From NCBI GenBank assembly GCA_035298905.1, contig DATGXQ010000320.1:1-13171 (forward strand): 13,171 nt of DNA. The letters are read 5' to 3'. This document shows positions 1 through 6,157 of this stretch, one piece after another. Origin of the DNA: DATGXB01 sp035298905 (GTDB taxonomy: Bacteria > Cyanobacteriota > Cyanobacteriia > Cyanobacteriales > Nostocaceae). A program made the position numbers and the translations under genes. Numbering within the stretch: position 1 is the stretch's first letter; the number at the start of each line of letters is the position of its first letter. The notes beneath the pieces are model-generated. The model was given only the letters and a program-made list of their open reading frames with translations, did not search any database and had not been told where the DNA came from.

Positions 1-289
1 GCTGGCTAAAATTTTGATTTTGGACACCGTAACTTTGGAGAAAATTACCGTTTAAATCATAAGATAAGACTTGAGATGGTTGAAAATTACCCAAGACAGC
101 TGGGCCGCAAACATAAACCTGATCATTACTAACAGCTATACCTTCTGGGTAGCCTGGGGGTGTGGGAATTTTAGTAAAGATTTGTGAATCTCCTAAATTT
201 GCGGCTTTAGCTGGTGATGCTAAACCTGTGGTAGCAGCTGTAATAGTCATAGCTACCAATATTAGTGTTTTAGAGAAAAGCTTGTGCAT
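1..289 (-). CDS. Secreted SMP-30/NHL-type beta-propeller protein, N-terminal part
   Basis: This is an open frame of 96 codons that runs off the left edge, so only the N-terminus is visible. It starts at the ATG complementary to 287-289. Residues 1-30 form a classic Sec signal peptide: basic start MHKLF, a hydrophobic core around LILVAMTITAA, and an SPAKAA-type cleavage site. The mature part contains PGYPEGIAVSNDQVYVCG and then SYDLNGNFLQSYG. These resemble blades of SMP-30/gluconolactonase or NHL-repeat propellers, so the product is probably an exported propeller enzyme or binding protein. Its substrate cannot be named from this fragment. No strong Shine-Dalgarno is visible before the start. 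It is divergent from glpK with about 114 bases between the starts. Reading frame and signal peptide are directly visible; the family is inferred from a few motifs. Confidence 0.7.
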   Translation of the reverse strand, partial: MHKLFSKTLILVAMTITAATTGLASPAKAANLGDSQIFTKIPTPPGYPEGIAVSNDQVYVCGPAVLGNFQPSQVLSYDLNGNFLQSYGVQNQNFSQ

Positions 290-325
290 ATTAATAAAGA
301 TTGCTGAATGGGGAAGTCAGTAATT

Positions 326-354
326 TTGACTAAATATTGCTTTAAACTTATTAT
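326..354 (+). promoter_or_regulatory. Candidate sigma70-type promoter of glpK
   Basis: The -35 box TTGACT (326-331) is followed by a 17-base spacer and the -10 box TATTAT (349-354). Spacing is ideal and both boxes are near consensus. Transcription would begin near 361 and leave a leader of about 43 bases before the glpK ATG at 404. Confidence 0.55.
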
Positions 355-367
355 CGGTTAATTACCG
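355..367. promoter_or_regulatory. Candidate operator palindrome at the glpK start site
   Basis: CGGTTAATTACCG is a near-palindrome with 4-base arms CGGT/ACCG and one mismatched inner pair. It lies between the -10 box and the expected start of transcription, where a repressor could block initiation. The protein that would bind is unknown, and a short AT-rich palindrome may be chance. Confidence 0.25.
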
Positions 368-403
368 GGAATTTATGGCATTTGCTTAATTCATAGTAAC
401 AAA

Positions 404-1891
404 ATGACCAAGTATGTAGCGGCGATCGATCAAGGTACAACTAGCACCCGTTTTATCGTGTTTGATAAACAGGGTCAAATTGTTTATTCTGCACAAAAAG
501 AACATGAACAAATTTATCCGCAACCTGGCTGGGTAGAACACAACCCAGAGGAAATTTGGTTAGCTACGCAAGCGGTAATTAAAGAATGTTTAGAAAAGGG
601 CAATATTAATATTGCAGATATTACAGCCGTGGGCATTACTAACCAACGGGAAACGGTGGTAATATGGGATAAAAACACGGGTAAACCTTATTATAATGCG
701 ATAGTTTGGCAAGATACACGCACGGCTAATATTTGTAATCAATTAGCAGAAAATGGCGGTTTAGATAGATTTAGACTGAAAACAGGTTTACCAATTTCTA
801 CTTATTTTAGCGCCACGAAAATTAAATGGTTATTAGATAATGTTCCTGAAATAAAAGCCGCAGTAGTAAAGGGTGATGCGATTGCTGGGACTATTGACAG
901 TTATTTAATTTGGCATTTAACAGGCGGTTTACATATTACTGATGTTACCAACGCCAGCCGCACTTTATTAATGAATTTATATGATTTAGATTGGGATGAG
1001 GAAATTTTACAAGTTTTTGATATTCCTCGGCAAATGTTACCCCAAATTCGTCCTTCGGCGGAAATTTATGCTGAGGCTAAAACTGTGCTTTCCGGTGTTC
1101 CTATTGCGTCAGCTTTGGGAGACCAGCAAGCAGCATTAATGGGACAAACTTGTTATCAAATTGGTGAAGCTAAAAATACCTATGGAACAGGTTGTTTTAT
1201 GTTATTAAATACAGGTCATCAACCTGTAATTTCTCAACATGGTTTATTAACAACTGTTGCTTATAAATTAGGTGATGCTGCACCGGTTTATGCTTTAGAG
1301 GGAAGTATAGCTATAGCAGGTGCTTTAGTCCAATGGTTGCGTGATAATTTAGGTTTAATTCAAACTAGCGCAGAAGTGGAAGCTTTAGCTAGTACAGTTA
1401 CAGATAATGGTGGTATATATTTTGTCCCTGCTTTTTCTGGTTTGTTTGCCCCTTACTGGCGCAATGATGCCAGAGGTGCTATTGTAGGTATGACTCGCTA
1501 CACCAATAAAGGTCATATTGCCCGTGCTGTTTTAGAAGCCACTGCTTGGCAGACTTTGGAAGTTTTGGAAGCGATGAAACAGGATGCACAGGTAAATTTA
1601 ACTACCTTAAAAGTTGATGGGGGGATGGTTTACAATCACCTTTTAATGCAGTTCCAAAGTGATGTTTTAGGAGTTCCCGTGATTCGTCCTCAAGTAGCAG
1701 AAACTACAGCGTTAGGTGCTGCTTATGCGGCTGGTTTAGCTACGGGTTTTTGGCAGAGTTTAGAAGAATTGCGTAATAACTGGCAAATAGATAGAGTTTG
1801 GCAGCCTAAAATGGAAATTACAGAACGCGATCGCTATTATACCCTGTGGAAAAAAGCTGTCACCAAAACCTTTGACTGGATAGATTCTTAA
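404..1891 (+). CDS. glpK: Glycerol kinase
   Basis: Cytosolic FGGY-family kinase that phosphorylates glycerol with ATP to sn-glycerol 3-phosphate, feeding lipid synthesis or glycolysis. The 495 residues match the usual family length. The N-terminal phosphate motif DQGTTSTR is at residues 9-16, NQRE at 80-83, the FGGY-like segment YFSATKIKW at 134-142, the catalytic-base region GDQQAALMGQ with Asp240, the ATP-site segment YGTGCFML at 260-267, and the second FGGY signature from DGGMVYN at 405. The region before Asp240 is about three residues shorter than in E. coli GlpK and lacks the GGKGGTR loop that binds fructose-1,6-bisphosphate, so that allosteric control is probably absent. The E. coli GLGAPYW segment reads GLFAPYW here (346-352). 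The ATG is the only reasonable start, though the Shine-Dalgarno is weak. No glpF or glpD lies nearby. Its final codons include a HIP1 octamer at 1827-1834. Confidence 0.97.
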   Translation: MTKYVAAIDQGTTSTRFIVFDKQGQIVYSAQKEHEQIYPQPGWVEHNPEEIWLATQAVIKECLEKGNINIADITAVGITNQRETVVIWDKNTGKPYYNAIVWQDTRTANICNQLAENGGLDRFRLKTGLPISTYFSATKIKWLLDNVPEIKAAVVKGDAIAGTIDSYLIWHLTGGLHITDVTNASRTLLMNLYDLDWDEEILQVFDIPRQMLPQIRPSAEIYAEAKTVLSGVPIASALGDQQAALMGQTCYQIGEAKNTYGTGCFMLLNTGHQPVISQHGLLTTVAYKLGDAAPVYALEGSIAIAGALVQWLRDNLGLIQTSAEVEALASTVTDNGGIYFVPAFSGLFAPYWRNDARGAIVGMTRYTNKGHIARAVLEATAWQTLEVLEAMKQDAQVNLTTLKVDGGMVYNHLLMQFQSDVLGVPVIRPQVAETTALGAAYAAGLATGFWQSLEELRNNWQIDRVWQPKMEITERDRYYTLWKKAVTKTFDWIDS

Positions 1892-2192
1892 CTTCTAACT
1901 TTAGCTGTCAACTATGAAATTTTAATTAGAAACAATAAATGAATGTATTTTTAGGAAGTTTTTCAACATCTAGTTAATCTTAGATGAAATAGTATTTAAG
2001 TATTTAGAGTCCGTAATAATTTTACTGCCTCTGATAGTTACTTAGTTAATCTTATTTACTAAAAATACGTGTTATTACTATAAACTCAGCCAAAAGATGT
2101 ATTTTAGAATATATACTGTATATTAGGCAAAACTTGTAAAGCTAAATATAATTCAAATCAACTATCTATAATTTTCTTAGGATAACTAAGAT
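1892..2192. other. AT-rich spacer between glpK and the DUF262 gene
   Basis: No coding frame or RNA gene is visible in these 301 bases, and no clear terminator follows glpK. The right half holds a perfect short palindrome at 2111-2123 and TATAAT-like boxes at 2147-2152 and 2167-2172. One of these probably serves the downstream gene; TTAGGC at 2123-2128 is a possible weak -35 box, 18 bases before the first. Confidence 0.5.
2111..2123. promoter_or_regulatory. Palindrome ATATAC-T-GTATAT upstream of the DUF262 gene
   Basis: Perfect 6+6 inverted repeat around a single central T, about 70 bases before the ATG at 2193 and next to the possible -35 region. It could be an operator for a dimeric regulator. 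In such AT-rich DNA it could also arise by chance. Confidence 0.25.
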
Positions 2193-3932
2193 ATGAAAGC
2201 ATCTGAAACTAGTCTCCGTAACCTAATAGAAGGTGATAAACAATTCAAAATCCCTTTGTATCAAAGGCCATATTCTTGGAATAAAGAAAACTGGGAAAAT
2301 ATTTGGGATGATTTAATGAGCCTTTATGAATTTACTGAGGGTAATCATTTTCTTGGTTCTATAGTTACACTTGCCATTCCTGGGACACCGGATGGAATTT
2401 CTCCTTATACTGTTATTGATGGACAACAGCGTCTAACAACTCTATCTTTACTCCTGCTTGCCTTAAGAGATCATTTGAAAAAGAATCATCCTGAATTAGC
2501 TGAAGAATTACATGAAAAGTATTTAATTAATAAATTTAAGAGAAGTGATGCTTTTTATAAAATAGTACCTACAAAATCTGATAGAGATTTATATCAGAAA
2601 ATTGTGCAAAGCCAAGAAATTGATAAGATAGAACTTATTTATGAGGCATATAAATTTTTTATAAAAAATATTGAAGAAGCTGAACAGGGTAAGCATGAAC
2701 AATTAGATTCTAAATTAGATGTAACTAAACTGAAAACAATAATCTTAGAAAGAGTCAGTCTTGTTAGTATCACACTGAATGAAAATGATAACAATAACCC
2801 TTATTTAATTTTTGAAAGTCTAAATTATAAAGGTTCACCATTAACTCAGGCGGATCTAATACGTAACTATTTCTTCCTCAAAATTACTGACGAAAGCAAG
2901 CATGATGAAATATATTACAGTTTGTGGTTTCCTTTACAAGAAAAGTTTAAAAATGTTTCTGGAGAAGGTTATCTTAATGAAATGACTTTGGCTATTTGGC
3001 AATATCTACGTAAAGATGGTTCTCCAGTGAAATTAAATCAAATTTATCAAACATTTAAACAACGATTTGAAAAAAATAAACCTGATCCTTTGGATGAACT
3101 TAAAGAAGTAAAAAAATTTGCCGAATATTATATTAATATCCGATTTCCTGACGCAGAAAAAGAGACGAAATTAGCAAAATGGTTTAAGAGGTTTAAGAGA
3201 TTAGATTTCTCTACTTGCTATCCTTTAATAATCAACTTATATCATGATTATGCAACTCAAAGAATTGCTCTGTCAGATTTTGAGCAAGCATTACGTTACA
3301 TAGAATCTTATTTTGTACGTAGATTACTTTGTGGTATGCCATCTAATGCACTAGATAAGGTTTTTATTAATCTTTATCAACAAATAAATAAACAGAAAGA
3401 TAGACAAGACTCTAGTGATTTGGTGAGAAACTTGTGTACAATACTGCTAAACTTGCAACGATCTCAACTGTGGCCAGATGATAATTTATTGACAGAACGT
3501 ATTATTGGAGAAAATGTATACAGTATTAGAAGGAAGGATAGAATCAAGTTAATTTTAGAAAGTTTAGCAGAACATTTGTCAAAGGAGCAAGTTAATCCTG
3601 AAAATTTAAGCATAGAACATATAATGCCACAAAAATTAACTAATGAGTGGCAAGATATGATAGGAGCAAATGCGAAAGATTTACATAACCGATGGTTACA
3701 CACTTTGGGAAACTTAACCCTGACTGCATATAATGCTGAACAGTCAAATAAACCTTTTACTCAAAAAAGAATTTATTTAGATGACAGTAATTTTGCTTTA
3801 AATAAGTATTTCAGAGAAATTAATGCTTGGAATGCGGACGAAATAGAACTCCGGGCTAAACATTTAGCCAAAATAGCTATTGAGGTTTGGCCTAGACCGG
3901 AAGCATCTGATTCCAACGAATACCTTTTTTGA
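2193..3932 (+). CDS. DUF262-DUF1524 (GmrSD/RloF-like) putative nuclease
   Basis: Single 579-residue polypeptide joining a DUF262 domain to a C-terminal DUF1524 HNH nuclease domain. DUF262 marks are IPLYQRPYSW (20-29), IDGQQRLTT (75-83; the DGQQR nucleotide-hydrolysis motif) and FESLNYKGSPLTQADLIRN (207-225). DUF1524 marks are SIEHIMPQ (473-480, catalytic His476), LGNLTL (505-510), Asn514 and the QSNKPF..KR tail. The two domains occur together in GmrSD type IV restriction enzymes, BrxU and SspE, which cut modified or invading DNA. A role in phage defence is therefore likely, but the modification recognised cannot be read from sequence. All expected motifs are present, so the enzyme looks intact. 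No methylase, Ssp, Dnd or BREX gene is adjacent. The gene looks AT-richer than glpK and coaBC and contains no HIP1 site, which suggests acquisition by transfer. The ATG is preceded by a weak AGGA about 13 bases upstream. Confidence 0.9.
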   Translation: MKASETSLRNLIEGDKQFKIPLYQRPYSWNKENWENIWDDLMSLYEFTEGNHFLGSIVTLAIPGTPDGISPYTVIDGQQRLTTLSLLLLALRDHLKKNHPELAEELHEKYLINKFKRSDAFYKIVPTKSDRDLYQKIVQSQEIDKIELIYEAYKFFIKNIEEAEQGKHEQLDSKLDVTKLKTIILERVSLVSITLNENDNNNPYLIFESLNYKGSPLTQADLIRNYFFLKITDESKHDEIYYSLWFPLQEKFKNVSGEGYLNEMTLAIWQYLRKDGSPVKLNQIYQTFKQRFEKNKPDPLDELKEVKKFAEYYINIRFPDAEKETKLAKWFKRFKRLDFSTCYPLIINLYHDYATQRIALSDFEQALRYIESYFVRRLLCGMPSNALDKVFINLYQQINKQKDRQDSSDLVRNLCTILLNLQRSQLWPDDNLLTERIIGENVYSIRRKDRIKLILESLAEHLSKEQVNPENLSIEHIMPQKLTNEWQDMIGANAKDLHNRWLHTLGNLTLTAYNAEQSNKPFTQKRIYLDDSNFALNKYFREINAWNADEIELRAKHLAKIAIEVWPRPEASDSNEYLF

Positions 3933-3966
3933 AACTAACGGGAGAATTAGGCTTTTACAGCTTAAT

Positions 3967-3978
3967 GAAGTATACTTC
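3967..3978. promoter_or_regulatory. Perfect 12-base palindrome GAAGTATACTTC
   Basis: Self-complementary 12-mer 35 bases after the DUF262 gene's stop codon and about 235 bases before cruP. It has no loop, so it fits a protein-binding site better than a terminator. A related palindrome lies at 4023-4034. Confidence 0.3.
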
Positions 3979-4022
3979 TTGCAAATTGAGATTTTGCTCC
4001 TAGACTTAAGTTTCTTGTTTCC

Positions 4023-4034
4023 ATACTTTAGTAT
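4023..4034. promoter_or_regulatory. Palindrome ATACT-TT-AGTAT before cruP
   Basis: 5+5 inverted repeat with a 2-base centre, sharing the TACTT/AGTAT core with the palindrome at 3967-3978. The two centres are 56 bases apart. A TATATAAA stretch at 4032-4039 could be a -10 region. The pair may be operators for cruP; this is inference. Confidence 0.25.
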
Positions 4035-4096
4035 ATAAATGAATTACTGAGAGTTTTGCTTTTGGTGATGATAGAGGCAGGGCTTCTATGATAGCA

Positions 4097-4154
4097 TTCC
4101 CAGTGTGAGACTGGGAACGAGATAACAAGATATTGGAGAGTGGGAACGAGATAA
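4097..4154. repeat. Cyanobacterial GGGAACGAG hairpin repeat with partial second copy
   Basis: TTCCCAGT (4097-4104), a 5-base loop and ACTGGGAA (4110-4117) make a perfect 8-base stem. The right half TGGGAACGAGATAA (4112-4125) recurs exactly at 4141-4154, 29 bases later. This type of palindromic repeat with GGGAACGAG is, to my knowledge, dispersed in many filamentous cyanobacterial genomes. It lies 60 to 115 bases before the cruP start and so may be in its leader. Confidence 0.6.
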
Positions 4155-4212
4155 GATGAGATAAGCTTCAGCAAAGATAGGATTAATCATATTCACTGTG
4201 CTGGAGTTCGCT

Positions 4213-5757
4213 ATGATGACTTTAACAGAAGAGATTCTTTCCCAACTACCAGGTGACGTTTTAGGCAATTTGCGTCGCACTGACAATATATTAACATCCC
4301 TGAGAAATGGTAACGCACCCATACCCGCAGCAGTTCAAGAAAGTCAGGAAAATTTAGACAATGTGGAATGGGATGTAATTATTTGCGGTGGAACTTTGGG
4401 TATTTTAATCGGCTGTGCTTTAGCGGTGCAAGGTGTAAAAGTCGCATTACTGGAAAGGGGAACTTTGCGGGGGAGAGAACAAGAATGGAATATCTCACGT
4501 AAAGAATTAGATGTGTTTTTAGAATTAGAATTATTGACTGAAGCAGAATTAGAAAAAACTATAGTTACTGAATATAACCCCGCACGAGTTGGTTTTAAAA
4601 ATGGTGTGGAAGTTTGGGTAAAGGATGTTTTGAATATTGGTGTATATCCCGTTTATCTACTCGAAACTTTAAAAAATCGGTTTCTCAATGTTGGTGGCAA
4701 ATTATTTGAACAAACTCCTTTTAATCAAGTAGTCATTCATCCCAACGGCGTAAAAGTTAATCATCAATTTACAGGTAAATTATTAATTGACGCTATGGGT
4801 AATTTTTCCCCGGTTACGCAACAAGCACGTCAAGGTAAAAAACCTGATGCACTGTGTTTAGTTGTAGGCAGTTGCGCTCAAGGATTTACAGAAAATAAAA
4901 CAGGTGATTTATTATTTAGTTTTACAGATTTAGCAAATCAATGTCAATATTTTTGGGAAGCTTTTCCGGCTCAAGATGGGAGAACTACATATTTATTTAC
5001 TTACATGGACGCACAACCCCAACGCTTGAGTTTAGAGGCTTTATTTGAGGAATATTTACGCCTATTACCGGAATATCAAAGTGTGGAATTAAAGCAATTA
5101 AAATGGCAAAGGGCGCTGTTTGGTTTCTTTCCTAGTTATCGTCAAAGCCCCCTAAAAACTCCTTGGCATCGTATTTTACCTGTGGGAGATAGTAGCGGAA
5201 ATCAATCACCTTTAAGTTTTGGCGGTTTTGGTGCGATGGTGCGACATTTGCACAGGTTAACTTTTGGCATTTTAGAAGCATTAAAAACTGATCAATTATC
5301 TGCATCGGCTTTAACTTTGTTGCAACCTTATCAACCAAATTTAAGTGTAACTTGGCTATTTCAACAGGCTATGAGTGTAGGGGTTGATAAAACAATAGCA
5401 CTAAATCAAATTAATCAACTTTTGTCTGTGGTGTTTAATCAAATGCAACATTTAGGTGAACCAGTTTTAAAACCATTTTTACAAGATGTTGTGCAATTTT
5501 CGGCTTTGACGCAAACATTATTGAGAACTGGTTTGTTACATCCGGGTTTAGTGGCTAAAATTATTCCTCATGTCGGTTTTGGCAGTTTAATAGATTGGTT
5601 GGGACATTATGGAAATTTAGGAGTTTATTCTGCTTTATTTGCTTTGAGTCCAGTGTTAGAGAATTTAGTGAATAATTTACCACCGGAAAAACAATATTAT
5701 TGGCATCGTTGGCAAGATGCTTGGAAATATGGTTCTGGTGGTGATTTTGATTTGTAA
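4213..5757 (+). CDS. cruP: CruP, lycopene-cyclase-family FAD-dependent oxidoreductase
   Basis: 514 residues from the ATG at 4213. GGAG at 4203-4206 is well placed for the ATG at 4213 or its neighbour at 4216. The frame is open back to a GTG at 4198, but that start has no such site. After an N-terminal extension of about 50 residues comes a FAD-binding Rossmann fold with WDVIICGGTLGIL (53-65), then ERGTLRGREQEWNISR (81-96) and DVLNIGVYPVYLLETL (138-153). The second FAD motif is VGDSSGNQSPLSFGGFG (324-340). These motifs match CruP, the paralogue of the CruA lycopene cyclase kept in cyanobacteria and plastids. CruP has been linked both to lycopene cyclisation and to protection of carotenoids from oxidative damage, so its exact reaction is debated. 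It probably acts at the thylakoid membrane. It stands alone, with no other carotenoid gene in view. Confidence 0.8.
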   Translation: MMTLTEEILSQLPGDVLGNLRRTDNILTSLRNGNAPIPAAVQESQENLDNVEWDVIICGGTLGILIGCALAVQGVKVALLERGTLRGREQEWNISRKELDVFLELELLTEAELEKTIVTEYNPARVGFKNGVEVWVKDVLNIGVYPVYLLETLKNRFLNVGGKLFEQTPFNQVVIHPNGVKVNHQFTGKLLIDAMGNFSPVTQQARQGKKPDALCLVVGSCAQGFTENKTGDLLFSFTDLANQCQYFWEAFPAQDGRTTYLFTYMDAQPQRLSLEALFEEYLRLLPEYQSVELKQLKWQRALFGFFPSYRQSPLKTPWHRILPVGDSSGNQSPLSFGGFGAMVRHLHRLTFGILEALKTDQLSASALTLLQPYQPNLSVTWLFQQAMSVGVDKTIALNQINQLLSVVFNQMQHLGEPVLKPFLQDVVQFSALTQTLLRTGLLHPGLVAKIIPHVGFGSLIDWLGHYGNLGVYSALFALSPVLENLVNNLPPEKQYYWHRWQDAWKYGSGGDFDL

Positions 5758-5804
5758 TTACTTTAGATATCTCCGAAAATCAAACATTCATTATCTGAAA
5801 CCCT

Positions 5805-5834
5805 TGTAGAGACGTTCTATGGAAAGTCTCTACA
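5805..5834. repeat. TGTAGAGAC...GTCTCTACA hairpin repeat
   Basis: Perfect 9-base arms (5805-5813 and 5826-5834) enclose a 12-base loop containing TTC/GAA, which can extend the pairing. TGTAGAGACGTTC-type palindromes are dispersed repeats in Nostocales. It lies about 50 bases after cruP and might help end transcription, although no T tract follows. Confidence 0.6.
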
Positions 5835-6030
5835 TTCCAGAAAATATCTCGACACTCCGAGAAAATAAGTCGAAAAATAGAGCTTTGAGCTTAGGATATC
5901 AAGACTTACCGTGAAAAGTAAGATTCGTTGATAAATCAACATTTGGGGTTTTTCCTAATGCACTATTTTAGCCTTGCTATGCTAGTAGGTTGGAAGTAAG
6001 TAATCATGCAGAATAAATTACACAACTTCT

Positions 6031-6064
6031 TTCCCTGTTAAGAGTTCCCTGTTAAGAGTTCCCT
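6031..6064. repeat. Tandem repeat of TTCCCTGTTAAGAG (2.4 copies)
   Basis: Two exact 14-base units (6031-6044, 6045-6058) and a six-base partial third (6059-6064). The same 14-mer recurs at 10753-10766 inside the TIR element at 10695-10814, and its TTCCCTG half recurs at 13043-13049. Confidence 0.75.
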
Positions 6065-6120
6065 CTCTCCATGTAGGAATTTAATTTTGCACGACTACTT
6101 AAATCAGCAAAATGCGAAGA

Positions 6121-6145
6121 GATGAGAAAGTAAACCCTTCTCATC
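6121..6145 (-). terminator. Hairpin terminator-like site after the M50 gene
   Basis: GATGAGAA (6121-6128), a 9-base loop and TTCTCATC (6138-6145) form a perfect 8-base stem 13 bases past the stop codon of the minus-strand protease gene. No strong U tract follows on the minus strand, so termination would be of the T-poor kind common in cyanobacteria. Being symmetric, it may also act on read-through from cruP. Confidence 0.5.
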
Positions 6146-6157
6146 CCTTTCACAATC

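Larger units (their letters stand above)
5758..6157. other. Convergent spacer between cruP and the M50 protease gene
   Basis: No gene is seen in these 400 bases. They hold a hairpin repeat (5805-5834), a short stem TCTCG/CGAGA (5847-5862), a tandem 14-mer (6031-6064) and a terminator-like hairpin (6121-6145). A GGAATTTAATTTTGCACGAC stretch (6076-6095) looks like another dispersed cyanobacterial motif. Confidence 0.6.

Noticed and set aside
3464..3703. Minus-strand open frame of 79 codons
   Set aside because: It lies entirely inside the DUF262-DUF1524 gene, covering its conserved HNH motifs on the other strand, with no ribosome site or recognisable family.
4112..4154. Two spaced 14-base repeats considered as a tiny CRISPR array
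   Set aside because: Only two units, too short, with no further copies and no cas genes; the first unit belongs to a hairpin repeat.
4086..4322. Minus-strand open frame of 78 codons before and inside cruP
   Set aside because: It is produced by the GGGAACGAG hairpin repeat (giving LVPSLTLG-type residues) plus antisense of the cruP start. Such frames are a known artefact of these repeats.
5132..5338. Minus-strand open frame of 68 codons
   Set aside because: Antisense shadow of the well-conserved second FAD motif of cruP.
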